A stretch of DNA of 64,000 bases, taken from positions 114,809 through 178,808 of the forward strand of contig NW_022985206.1 of NCBI RefSeq assembly GCF_010093535.1, read 5' to 3'. The stretch is from Lindgomyces ingoldianus. Its lineage: Eukaryota > Ascomycota > Dothideomycetes > Pleosporales > Lindgomycetaceae. Positions 10,826 to 22,313 of this stretch are shown here, piece by piece. Under the pieces are notes generated by a model. That model was not told where the DNA came from. It searched no databases and saw only the letters and a program-made list of their open reading frames with translations. Within the stretch, counting starts at the first letter, position 1; each line of letters opens with the position of its first letter. The position numbers and the translations under genes are program-made.

Positions 10826-12214
10826 ATGGAGAAACCAACTGAGTCAGTTTTGGATCCCATGGAAGTGGGCGATGAGTTGTCAAGGTTCCCAACTGCTGGC
10901 CAGCGTCAACTTCAATCCGGCGATGGTGTCAGCCAAGAGTCTCTGCACTACCTTCATTCCCCCAGCCATAACAAAGAACGAATAGACATGATTGAGTCAC
11001 AACAAGATGAACTTCGCGACACGCGCGACGAATTACTTGGGTCAAGATTCAAACTTCAGTTTAAGCGTAAGGAGCTCCGCAAAGTCCGTCAAGAAGCAAG
11101 TGTAAAAGAAGGGTCCTTGTTCAGTCAGCTTCGACAATTTCGACAGCTGCTTGTTGATAAAGGCATTGATATCCCGGAACAAATAGAGAATGTCTACTCC
11201 GAAGCGTCGGATCTTCGGGATCGCCATGGAGAGCTCGAAGATGATTACGACCAGGCTGAAGCTGAATACAATCTTCTCGAGTGGAAGTATACCCAAAAAG
11301 AAACAAAGTTCATCGACAGCTTGGCAGAGGACTGGACAACGACATATGCGTCATCAGAGCGTGGAGAGAAGAATCGGGAAACTGAGGACTTGACACGCTT
11401 TGCCCTTGGGGTTCCAGAGGTCTGGGATGGTCCCACACATTTTTCGGGACTTGGTCCAATTGTGGCCTCAATTCCACTTCCAAAGATTATTGACCACACT
11501 GGCTCGGTGGTCCCTATGGCTGTCTCACTGGATCCTATGATACAGCTGGGTTCCACTTCTTTACTTGAATCACCTCGTGCAACTTCCATGATAGATCTTG
11601 CCCCCCCATCCCATCGCAATGAAAGCGTTTCTCTGCTTCCTCATCCCACTAGTGAAAATGATCTTTTTCAAGCGCGATTGGCTTGGGCAGATGCTAGGAG
11701 ACGTATAGACTCATGGATCTTCGAAACTTTATCATGCTCTCGTCTTCAAAAGGCGCGTTTGAGGAGCTTGCATTCTCGAGATGAACTGGATGACTTCTCC
11801 TGGTGGAACCTCGTTATTGAATACTGGAGCTTGGATGATTCAGATAGCCCAATTCTGGACCTGGAAGTCCGACGCTCCTTAACGACCCGCGAGACAGCAA
11901 GCCCTCCAGTATCGTCCCCACCAACAAGCATACTATTTGGGAATTCTGGCCCTGATAATCACGCTCAACGCTCGGACCTTCCCATGACCCTCTTACCAGA
12001 AGAACGAGTTGTGGATGCGCTTAATGCACCCACTATGCCCACAATCATCGAACCCAGCGACCTCCTTGACGATATCCTCGAGCCCACTACTGGACAAACC
12101 TGTATCCTCGAATCATCTAACAAGGAAGTCGAAGCATCAAAAGCTCTTGCACCCAAGGTGGACTCAGCGGTTCCTGAGTTTACTGAAATAGACCATGGAC
12201 ACTTCTTCGACTGA
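10826..12214 (+). CDS. Hypothetical coiled-coil protein
   Basis: Single exon, 462 aa from the first in-frame ATG (MEKPTESVLDP). The frame is open upstream to about 10691 but has no earlier ATG. Residues about 50-165 are highly charged and heptad-like (ESQQDELRDTRDELLGSRFK, RQFRQLLVDKGIDIPEQIEN, HGELEDDYDQAEAEY), indicating a coiled coil. The remainder is Ser/Pro/Asp-rich, with a short ordered-looking stretch (ARLAWADARRRIDSWIFET, FSWWNLVIEYWSLD). I recognise no domain family. No signal peptide or membrane segment. It lies divergently to the DUF6590 gene, about 0.8 kb away, and could share a promoter region with it. Confidence 0.65.
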   Translation: MEKPTESVLDPMEVGDELSRFPTAGQRQLQSGDGVSQESLHYLHSPSHNKERIDMIESQQDELRDTRDELLGSRFKLQFKRKELRKVRQEASVKEGSLFSQLRQFRQLLVDKGIDIPEQIENVYSEASDLRDRHGELEDDYDQAEAEYNLLEWKYTQKETKFIDSLAEDWTTTYASSERGEKNRETEDLTRFALGVPEVWDGPTHFSGLGPIVASIPLPKIIDHTGSVVPMAVSLDPMIQLGSTSLLESPRATSMIDLAPPSHRNESVSLLPHPTSENDLFQARLAWADARRRIDSWIFETLSCSRLQKARLRSLHSRDELDDFSWWNLVIEYWSLDDSDSPILDLEVRRSLTTRETASPPVSSPPTSILFGNSGPDNHAQRSDLPMTLLPEERVVDALNAPTMPTIIEPSDLLDDILEPTTGQTCILESSNKEVEASKALAPKVDSAVPEFTEIDHGHFFD

Positions 12215-12429
12215 ATAAAACCCAATGCACCACAAGATGACTTTCGATCTGATTATTTCCCCTTTAATCAATGAAACCTTTTGATGGAGGAACTGAAGCG
12301 AAGTAAAAAAGAAATAATAAAATAGTTACACAGTCGAACGATTCGATGCGGGAAACGAAGGGGTGTATAACTGAAGTAGAGGCGTTGGTAACAAGGCTCT
12401 CCCCAACTCCTAAACCGGAATGCAACCAT

Positions 12430-12657
12430 TTACAGCTCTCGAATGCGCGGGTCAGGAACATGTAATACATTTGGCTCCAAATCCGCCTCCACGTCTAAAT
12501 TCAGCGGTGGATAGAATGCACTGCGATTCGGTCTGAACGCAGCTTCATCCAGAAAGAGATGCATCCGCGACGTCGCCTTTCTCTTGGTTTGGATCAAGAA
12601 GTCTCGGAAATATGGATTACATATGCTACGACCATATAGTGATCCTTCTTGATGCAC
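12430..12657 (-). CDS. Possible small gene or terminal exon, unknown function
   Basis: A 75-aa frame with balanced protein-like composition (FRDFLIQTKRKATSRMHLFL, RSAFYPPLNLDVEADLEP). It could be the last exon of a minus-strand gene, but no upstream exon with a matching splice site was found. It does not resemble any family known to me. Listed only as a candidate. Confidence 0.2.
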   Translation of the reverse strand: MHQEGSLYGRSICNPYFRDFLIQTKRKATSRMHLFLDEAAFRPNRSAFYPPLNLDVEADLEPNVLHVPDPRIREL

Positions 12658-15600
12658 TCACAGCCCTCTTTTCCCTAGCCCAAACCCAACCCCACAGAGC
12701 ATCTTCACCCAGCTTCTATTACCTATGCAAGCCTAGATAATTTGTAAAATTAAGTTATTGGATACCCCATACAAACTTAACTGGGTGGCACGCGGGTTCT
12801 TCCATTTTTCGGATTGGTTCTTGTCATTGGAGTTCTGCCGGACTTTTCATTTGGATATCCTTGGTTGTGTCGATCCCAGACTTTACCACCTATTTGTTTG
12901 TTTGTTCTAACTTCTTTCACGGATTTTAGATAACCATTTTGGTCTTAGGATGTCAAGGTTTAAAACGCTTCTTCTACTTGTGTTGCTAAGCTCGAAACAT
13001 CTACACCACACAACCTGATCTAGGCATATTTGGGTTTAGCGTTTCTCCTTCATTCAGTTCAACTTCAACTCGATATAATTTCGACATGTCAGAAAGGGGA
13101 GCTCAATTGCAAAGCTTGAGCGGGACTGGTCTAGAGAAAAAATTAACTTACGATTCTTTTTCGCTGATATGAAGCTTGATGTTGGTTCTGAAGACTGTTT
13201 CCACTTGGTAAATTTCGTGCTTGTGATCTCCTAGGTTGGATTGGATATTAATCCATATGTTTGTTATACCTTAAAATCGACCTGAGGCCTCCCTCAATCT
13301 ATTATTACTACATGAGTGCATTTGGTTTTGGTTTGGTTCTCCAACCTTCGGCGCCCACTTGTCATCTAAGAGCCGCGACGACCTTTTCCTCTCCCCCTCG
13401 TTGCCTACCAGCGACGACTTGCACATCGGCCTTTGAGTTAAATTGGCAATACTCTTGCCTTGTTTTGCCCTGCATTTCTTTGAAACACTGGAGACCGGTT
13501 TGCCATATCATAGGTCAATTTTGAAGGACTGGTTACACCTTGTCCCTGTAACGGCAAGGCTGCTTTCATTGCGGGTTTTCTGACGGTACTTGATTTCTTT
13601 TCCCGCCTACTTTGTGCACCTTGAAAGGCACTGGCCAACTTCAAGCATCCTAGAGCGCTGTCTGTATCACGGCGCACATATGCATCCATTAGATGCCATC
13701 CAAGTGTCATTCTGATGCAGCCTGCCGCACCTTTAGCACACCGCAAATGTCTTAAAGGCTGCGCACCAAATTTGCAGAAACGATTGGGTGAAAAATCTAC
13801 TTGTTCCCTGATCCCTACCGTTACTTATCATTAATAAGCCATGCCTTACAGCACCTGAGGAGTAACATTCACAGCTGGAAACGAAGAAATACCCAGCTAC
13901 GCCTGCGCGCACTCTGCATATCATCTTATTTGCAAAGAACCTTCTTTGAAGGAACAAATGGTGCTACCGCGGTCGGTGGGAAGCTGAATTAGCTTAGCCG
14001 CTTTCGTAAGACGGCTCGGAAAAGTCGTCCAATCTATGAAGACGAGACGAAACCGAAGGAAGAAGGCCTCAGGGCGGCGTTGAAAAGGCGTAACTCGTGG
14101 GCGGACAGACACCCTGGGATTAATTGGAAAAGCGGAAAGTGCTACGGTTCTTTTGCCGGTCTTGTCGACTCTGCCGCCTACCGGAGCTAAATTTTGTGAC
14201 AAATCAAGTTCTTAGGAGAGGATCCAAGGTAACTTCGAGGTCATGGTCTCAAAGAAATGAGTTTGTTCAGTCGTGAAACGCGAAAAGAGGGCCTAAGCTA
14301 TATATTTTGACGACTAACTCTCTTGAGAACTTCATGTCAACCCTTCATGCCTCAAGCAACGTCCTTCAACCCAAAGATTGTCTCACTGCGCCCGACTGCA
14401 CAGACACCCGTGCATCCGCAGGCGATCCCTGCTGCCCTGTCAAACGGCTCAGACCCCGCTTTGGGTCCCTCGCGTCATTCCGCCATCCTGAAATCCAGAG
14501 TCCTTTCTGAGCCATTTCCTATCACAGCCACGTTATCGGATATGCTCGTAATTTTTACTAAAAGCAAGATTTTTTTGCAATTTAGACGTCGAATGAAATG
14601 TCACAGGTGGAAATTTCCAGGGAGCGCCAATCATAGCCTCAAGAGGTGAGGCTACGCGCGTGCTGATATATGTCAAACGACGATACTGACAGCACGCCAC
14701 CCCACTCAAGCAACAGGTCATTACATTGAGTCCACCGAACTCTGGGTCACCTCTTCTTTCAGCTTGGTCCTTTGAAACTACGGGGTTTCCTTCGCGAACC
14801 CGGGTCCGGGTCACCACCCCTTGTGGCGTCGCGAAGGCTTCACCGCGCAAGAAAAGTGAGGCGGACGACCCAATCAGCTAGAGTGCTACTATCCGACACA
14901 CCAAGTCGAGGGTAACGTCTTCAGCGGCGCGCGCACGCTCAGTGTGCGACGCGGACTTGATGTGATGGCTTAGGCTAATATGCATTGTAAGCATGGATGG
15001 TTGGTTAGGCTGTGATAAAGGTGAGGCTCAAAATCAGGGAGGGTGCCGAAAACTAGAAGAATGAATGCGTGTGGCTTATTGAAATGAGCAAATATAGTGA
15101 GACCCTCTGCGATGCACAGAGGAGGCAACAAGCCATCACTAGGATTGTAGAGCCACCCGTTCAGCTGTATTGTAGCTTCTTGGGAGATGTGGAGGCATGC
15201 TTCCCACCATCCGAGATGTTGAGGAAAATTCGTGCCCAACCTGCTACATGAAGGTTGGCATGGAATGGAATAAGGAAACCCATCACGATTTTTGCCCCAC
15301 ATTTTTTTCACAGGATAATTCTCATACCCTACTTTCATTCAAGGTTCCGGGGTTCAAGATGTGGAATGATCATGTGACTTTTAATGCTGCACACCTACCC
15401 ACCTAGTTATGTAGGTGCTCAGACCGAGCACAGCCAGCGTTGTCCTGGTATTCTTTAGATTTCATGCGATACATTTAGCACTGTTGAACTGGACGAGATA
15501 CTGAAGGTAGATAATGACATAGGAATTTTCCTTCATTATCAGAAGCAAAATATTTCCTTTGTACGACTATTCTAACTCTATGGCTAGTCATTTTCAGTTC

Positions 15601-16917
15601 TGCAGTAAGCATTGCAACGCCGATCCCTTATTTCCCAACACCGCAGCACAACGGCTGCCGGCACAGCTATTTTCGCGGCGGAAACTCGGAACATATTTTA
15701 CGCATCCGGTATGTCATGTACACAGCACATCTTGATGCTTTGCCATATTCAGCGTCGCAATAATTAAATGTTCGACTAAGCCTGCGCTACTGCCGTATAT
15801 GATAGGCACTCTAAGATCAAATGGATTTCATGGACCCAGTAACTGATAGGCGGAATTCTCAATTTTCCTAAATATCTCGGCTTCACAGCCTGGTCCCTAA
15901 AAACCTGTTTGCCTTTTCGTTGGTATTGTTTGCCTATTTTCAAGACATATGTGATAATACCCTCCGCTGTAAAGGCAGCAAGCCGCAATTATGGTGAACA
16001 CACGCGCCACTTTAGCACATGATTGGAAAAGATCCCACGCTCCACATTTAGTAGGTAACACATAGTTACAATTAGCGGGGGGGTTTATCGACCCACACGA
16101 TAATCACTCTCCCTTCAAGGGCGAACTTCCTTTTCACTTCTGAAGTCCATGCTTGCACCTTTCACAACTTAGTAGATGTAATTTGTTGGATATGTGCAGT
16201 AACTTCTTCTATTGCATTTAAGGTCTCTAGCAGCAATTCCTCATTTCATGCCACGATGAGTAAGTTTAAATTTTAGAGGCTTAATTTTAGAGAAAGAGAT
16301 CGACATCATTCTACCCTCTCTCCCGCGCCATTACGCGCTTTAAAATTCAACTTACTCTCAACGCGAACCAGAGGAGACACCACCCAGTTCGGATAAGTAA
16401 GCGAGGCCTTTAAAATTACTTACATTAGTTTCCATAGTGGGGGCATGGCAGGCGGATGGAGCACGCCCGGCATTAGAGTGAAGGACCAGCACGTGGATAT
16501 TAGCCTCGATGTACCCTTGTCGTCAAATGCAGCGGCATTAGACCCACTTGGTAAATATCACGAGAACCTCGTAAATACCTCTATGCACGTTGAATGATTG
16601 ATGAAATCGATGAAACAACATTTGTGTACAAGGTGACTAGTTATGTTTATTATATGGAGTATTGAAAGAGAGAGGGCAACCGAGAGTTTTCATCTTGATT
16701 GACTTTCCAAATATTAAAATTTAGTTAACTAGGTAGGAAAGAATCAGTCAAAGGGGATACAATCACAAGCAAAAAGGAAAGCGCCTGCTATATTGATACC
16801 AGAAGCATAAAGTATTGCTTGTCGCGTTGTATTGCCCCTTGAAATAAAATATGAGATCTATGCATTCACAGCTATGCCCTTTGCCTATAGGACTTGGGGG
16901 TGTAGTTCCCTACCCCT
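12658..16917. other. 4.3-kb gene-poor region
   Basis: No recognisable gene on either strand. Several ORFs of 60-125 codons occur (for example minus 13438..13746 and 14970..15338, plus 14307..14649), none with a known motif or consistent splice sites. Base composition is mixed, not the extreme AT of the neighbouring element. Possibly decayed sequence. Confidence 0.4.
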
Positions 16918-16925
16918 TGTAGGTC

Positions 16926-17874
16926 CAGCGTGGCCAACAGTCCGTAGTACGTAACGTAACTACGTGAACGTAGTAATCACGTGAGGCGTACAAAAGTAGT
17001 CAAAATGTGAGACATAACTTTTGTACACTAAATTGCTAAGTACGTCCTATAGTACAGGTTAGAGAGGTTATATTTTAGGAGATTTCCCTCCTGTTTTTAG
17101 ACCCTATTAGCTATTGCCTTAGGAGCTTTGTTTAAGGTCACGTTTTAGAGTAACAATTAGACTCTACGTTTTATAGCACAGTAGCTGCTTATTAGAGTTG
17201 TCCTAACAAGCTAGAGATAGAGGGTAATAAAGAGGAGGATCTATAACCTTACTAGCACAAGCTTTCTAGTAGCAAGTATTCTATTAACATAAGCCTTCTT
17301 ATAGGCTTAAGGTTATATAAAAAATAGCAGAAAATAACAGAGCTTTTATAATACTACAACAGCTACATTAAAGACCTCTTTATAGCTAAGAAGGAATCTC
17401 TACTATTCTAATTACCTTTTACTTAGTAGCTTAAAGTTAGTTGTTACTTCTACCTTACACTTTTTAAAATTGCCCTTAATTTCCTTTGTATACCCTTAAC
17501 AAGCTGCAACTGTAAGAGAGCCTTCTCTAGAGGCAAAAGAACAGTTATAATTAATAGAAACTGCTTAGCAGGTTATATAATTAAGGCTTTACAGTAGCTC
17601 TAAAAGAACTAGTTATGTTATAAGGCTGTAAAGAGTAAATTAACTACTTTAGAGGACTTTATCTAGGCTAAAAAGCTTTTCTTAAAATAATTTTAACCTA
17701 GACTAACAAAACTTCTTATAAAAAGTATAAAAGTATAAGGATTTTAAGAAGTTACTGTTATGTTATGTACTTGCTAATTAATTTACTGCTTACGTACAAA
17801 AGTACTACTAAATTAAGAAGTTACTAGCAGAAAAAAGCTTAAACGTAACGTACTACGTACTGTTAGCCACGCTG
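16926..17874. mobile_element. Non-autonomous hAT-like element, 949 bp, with intact 8-bp target site duplication
   Basis: Left end CAGCGTGGCCAACAGTCCGT matches the reverse complement of the right end, CAGCGTGGCTAACAGTACGT, with few mismatches over about 32 bp. The element is flanked by TGTAGGTC at 16918..16925 and at 17875..17882, an 8-bp duplication. CAG...CTG ends with 8-bp duplications are typical of the hAT superfamily. The interior is very AT-rich and has no open frame. Its left, middle and right parts match the 4.9-kb element at 49152..54055 (for example about 17270-17560 against 51650-51920, and the right end against 53770-54045), so it looks like an internally deleted relative of that element. 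Confidence 0.85.
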
Positions 17875-17882
17875 TGTAGGTC

Positions 17883-20357
17883 CTTATTGGAATCTACTAA
17901 GTAAACTATTACATATTTCTAACAACGAAAAGTATGGCTTCTTATGCGCGTGGTTCCGTCCTATGGGAACAAAATTCGGTGACCCTGCTGGCTCGGCCTG
18001 CCAAATCCAACAAGTCTGCATCACTTTAGCAAAGAATATTAGGAAAACCCTCCTACTAAGTTTCAACCAACTTAGGAATGAAACGCGCTAAATAAGATAG
18101 CCGCACATATTTTGAGCTTTCGTTGGGGTAATGAGTTTACCTTTTCCCGAACAAAAAATGGAAAAGGGTTCGCTTTGACTCGTTGACATCCTATCAGTTC
18201 TCAGAAGCGTATCGGAATTCTAAAAGATGGTTAATAGCTTGCTTTCTAAGCTTGTGCCGTTCTTCGTCCTTATCGAGTTCCATTTTCTGACGGATCCCTG
18301 CATTCAAATCAGAATGCAGAATTTCTTCGCCTCTGAGGCTGTTCTCAGGCCGTAACCAATTAGAAATTCCAATCGTGGATCTTAAGGTTCTACTCATAGG
18401 CACTATATGTAACGTCTACTTACTACACCAGGAGCCACTGATTCCTCCGAAACTCTATATAAGATGATATACTCTAACCGTTGAAAGGGGATACCAAATG
18501 AGTCTCTGATGGAATTAGTTTATTTTTATTACTTTTCCTCTCGCGAAAGGAGAATAAACCCAAATTCTCAGAATCGTACTTCTCCACAGCAGCAGCGGAA
18601 GCTTCACTGTTTAACATATCACCAGTCCCATACCATTCCATTCGCATACCCCCTACATCACGAAACCAGCCGCATCGCCACTCTTGCCCTAGGACCATGC
18701 TCAGTCTGAATGCCATCCAAATTCTCCTCCGGTATCCCTAGCTACAAGGTTTCGGGGATCGAGGAGTAAGAAGCTTAATATTACTCGCCCTTCTTTAGTT
18801 CAAGATAGAATTATAGAAGATGAGTAATGGTGTCGGCATTAAGGGCTCCGGTATCCATGATCTAAGGTTCCGGGTTCAATTTCATTCAAATGCTTCCTTA
18901 AAGTAGCCATAGTTCGAATACTTATGACTTATGGAACCTATAGCCAAGCTTCGTACCTTAGGGAGTGCTGAAGAAAAGTTCCACAAATCGGAGGTGTGAA
19001 AGCGAAAACGGAGGGACGTTGATTCTTCCAGCAACCCAGAGCTCAGGAGGATCACACGTGCTCCATATGTCCTTAGAAGTTTAGCATCGGCCTTCGCTAG
19101 TAGCAGCGGCCGGTTTAAGCGACTTTGCTTTCCTCCTCCCAGGAGTTCTATTGATTGAGGAAGCTTGGGTTAAGTTAAACAGTGATGCTTTCAGGGTAGG
19201 GGGATCTCAGGAATCATGAGGAACCGAGTTGATTGTTGAAGGAGTATACCTATGGGTCTATATATATGCAAGAAAAGGAGTAAATCTTGGCAACATGTGA
19301 CGGTCGTGTCGCCATGCGTGGTACTGCAAACATAAACACAGATTGTGCTCATATGCTCAAAAGTATACCGTAGAGTCGATAGCTAAAGCCGTATACCGCA
19401 CTAAAGAGCCTCAAGAAACACACAGACCAAAGAGGATACAGTAGAGCTGGGGTTCCACTTTGTGAACTGAATAACTAGTGGAGCCGAGTGCCGCTAAGTT
19501 GAAATTTTCGTCTTCCAATCGTCATGATCTGACCGACTGCGCTAAATTCATCAAATATCCGGAATTTGTCGAAATGATATTCCCGTGGTAGATTCAGATA
19601 TTGTGTGGCTTTGTGTCCTCACGCTAACTAGCTTCCCTATATGGTTTCCCAACCTTTCACCAAGCATACGATAGACTTTTCAAGAATAAAAATGTCAGCT
19701 TGACCTATACCTGAGAGATCTAGGTAGTTACAATCACGAATACTATTATTCAAGTCCTCCGGAAGTCTTCCCTATTGCTTTCTTCTGCGACAGGCCAAGT
19801 ATCATGCCAAATTTAGGTTTTGTACCGTAAGCAGCAAAGACATGTATGACGTCGTAATAATTGATGAGCCTGCGGATGATCTTCCTCTAATTTTAGGGGA
19901 TTCTTGCTCTCTTTTCGGTTGGGTCCTCCTGTTATACATATAACCTTTCCCGCAAATATTCACCTGATATTACTATCCTCCACCTTCTCCACATAGTCGC
20001 TATTTCAGTGACTGAGATAGATTCCAAGGGCTCCCCTCTCTCCACCAGAATTACCGAACTATGAGAGGAAGAAAACGAATTAGACCTTGGAGAGTCCATT
20101 CGGCATGCAAGGTGGAGATCGAGGGCGGGGACCGGTGGTGGAGGTATGAGCATATATGTCCGCGATTCACGAATCGAGAAGTAGAACATGCAGAACTAAC
20201 TTCGGAATACTCCCGACTTCACATGTAGTAGTCTCAAAACAGCCAAACCAAATTAGGAAAGATGTTGGCACCACTCTCGCATCTGCATTCTCACTAGTGA
20301 CTAGTGTCGATCTGCGGCGCATCCTAAAGAGAACATGGCACAAAGAATCCTACTACC
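17883..20357. other. 2.5-kb gene-poor region
   Basis: Nothing assignable except one dispersed repeat (19221..19301, listed separately). Minus ORFs at 18194..18403 and 18474..18716 and plus ORF 20156..20479 show no known motif. The right part (about 20160-20360) may be the decayed 5' portion of the PAF-acetylhydrolase relic. Confidence 0.4.
19221..19301 (-). repeat. Dispersed 81-bp repeat, copy 1, with TATA-like core
   Basis: Closely matches 60248..60327 (shared blocks gaaccgagttgatt, tctatatatatgcaagaaa and caacatgtgac). Similarity stops abruptly on both sides. No gene follows it on the minus strand here. It may be a fragment of an LTR or another promoter-bearing element. Confidence 0.6.
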
Positions 20358-20360
20358 CTA

Positions 20361-21011
20361 AACATCTCCATCCTCCACAGCAATGCATTCATCCTCCCAC
20401 CCCTAACAGGTCACTACTCCACAGACTTGAAACCATATGTCCTAAACCACACCAAGCCCAACGACGCAATAGCCCCTAATGGCACCGAAATCTCTATGCT
20501 CATCCACCTCTGCTACCCAGCCCTAGCCCCAGGCCTCCAATCAAATACCTCGACCGCGGTCTAGCCACCTATTACGAATCCTACTACAACCCTGCTGGGG
20601 TGCTTTTATAACATCATAGCCCCTATTTTCACCTCCCGTCTTCGCTTTTTAGTCCCCCGTTCGCAGGCCCAAGCTCCCAAGTCTTGACGTCCCTCTTTCG
20701 TGAGTTGGGGATACACAGTCGTGACGATCGGTCATCCGTATGAACAACCATATCTCAAGTATCCGTAGAGAACGGGTATGTATGAACTACCGGTCGATTT
20801 TGACGGCGATCTCAATATCATTATTCGAGTGCAAGCCTATCGTCTCAGCGATACGTCGGTACTTCTCGAAGCCTTACCCAGAATCACCAGCACCTGGGAC
20901 TTTCCGACCAATTTGGCGCATTTCATGTTGTTCGGCCGCAGTCCCCAACTCACCATTTCTTGCCGCTCTCAGCCCCGGCGGATCCATCTTCAGCCCAAGC
21001 TCAACCAATAA
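20361..21011 (+). pseudogene. Relic of a platelet-activating-factor-acetylhydrolase-like lipase
   Basis: One frame reads HYSTDLKPYVLNHTKPNDA and TEISMLIHLCYPALAPG, then after stops VSWGYTVVTIGHPYEQPYLK and MYELPVDFDGDLNI followed by VQAYRLSDTSVLLEALPRI. The WGYTVVTIGHPYEQP block is characteristic of fungal PAF-acetylhydrolase-like proteins, just after the GFG oxyanion region. In-frame stops occur near 20562 (TAG), 20683 (TGA) and 20766 (TAG), and the sequence upstream of the GYTVV block no longer aligns well, so indels are likely. The catalytic Ser/Asp/His half is missing. A dead gene. Confidence 0.65.
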
Positions 21012-21643
21012 ATCTCTCTCGCCTCCAACCTTCAACCTTAGCCTCCCACACTACTCGTTGCCACCGCTTTCTAGGCGAACGATTCAGATGACGTGTCTGT
21101 GGAGCCGTGCGATCGAAGTGGGACGAATTGTACGGATTTTCGGATCCGGTGTTTTGGTGGCAGTGGTGGGGATTAATATTACGTCGACGATGGATATGGG
21201 ACCAGGGGAAGGAGAGGAGTTGGAGAAGGGTTTGTGATTAAGGCCAGGAGGATGGTGGGGATTACTAGGAAGTTTGTGGGGGGGTTTGTGGGATTGGTGG
21301 CTGGAAGGAATGGGCAGGAGGAGAGTGTTGAGCGGGAGTGAGGGGAATAGGGAGGAGCGGCCGGAAGTTGTGCGAGAGAATGATAGGGGCCGGGTCGTTT
21401 GATGGTAAGGTAAGATGAGAGGGGAGATAAGGAGAGTTGACGGAGATTGTGGTTCACGCTTGCAAGATGCATGGAGAGCATAGAAATCCATTTCATTCTT
21501 GAGCTCTGATAAAGGTATTCGGACTTGCTTGTAGGTATCTTAGCCACCCAGATGATATATGCTCATCACCCATCCCATCCCAATCCACCCAAACTTCAGC
21601 ACGCAGCCAGCGCGAAATCGCCCTGTGGGTATCATCTCGCCCT
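21012..21643. other. Intergenic region, no gene seen
   Basis: Contains purine/pyrimidine-skewed low-complexity sequence (G/A-rich on the plus strand at about 21180-21440) that opens Ser/Pro-rich shadow ORFs on the minus strand. Also holds the 3' flank of the LURP-one-related gene. Confidence 0.4.
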
Positions 21644-22313
21644 CTATTTCTCATTATTCTTCTCATCCATACAAATACACATTGCCGCCATCAGCGCCAT
21701 ATCCACCCCTGGGGCCACCTGCAGTGCATACGTCTGCTGTCCAAACAATATATCCTTTCCACTCAAGAGTTTGCGATCGATACGGCCTACGACGATACCG
21801 CCTTGGGCTTCGTCGGTGATGTCGGCGGACGTGTCGAACCAATTGCCTTTCATTTGCAGTTCTTCTGCCTTCCCATTGGTGGAGGTGAAAGTTGCGACGG
21901 CTTTGCTGCCGAGGACTGTGCAAACCGATCATTAATTGCTGTCATTATACCTAAAGCTCTAGAATTCTAACACAACTAGAAAAGAGAGTAGACTTACTAG
22001 CAAACTTGCTCTTAACCTCCATAATCTTCCGATCGCTGGGATCCTTCACCGCGAACGTTGTGTGGATATGAAAATGCTCCTTCACGATATCGAACAAATG
22101 CTTACCCTGCATATCCCTCACTGTCTTCCGGCCGGATATCGACAAGATTTTGCCTTCGACTTGCAAGATGGGCGTCCCGTTCGCTAGCTTAATGCTGAAG
22201 CTGTCGCCCGTCAGCGACAGCACTTTCTCTTTCAAGATTAACGTTTCGGTTTGGCGTGCGATGAGCTCGGGGAATACGCCGATTGGTTGTGGGACGGGGG
22301 CGAGTTGGGCCAT
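21644..22313 (-). CDS. LURP-one-related (LOR, Tubby C-terminal-like) protein
   Basis: Two exons, 22313..21998 and 21915..21644, with an 82-bp phase-1 intron (GTAAGT...GCACAG); 195 aa, the normal size for this family. Diagnostic features are LILKEKVLSLTGDSFSI, ILQVEGKILSISGRKTVRD, LFDIVKEHFHIHTTF in exon 1 and GNWFDTSADITD, GGIVVGRIDRKLLSG, DILFGQQTYALQVAPGVDMA in exon 2. LOR proteins adopt a Tubby/scramblase-like barrel and are common in plants and fungi; the biochemical role in fungi is unknown. No membrane segment or signal peptide is evident. The start MAQLAPVPQPIGVFPELIA matches the typical family N-terminus. Confidence 0.88.
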
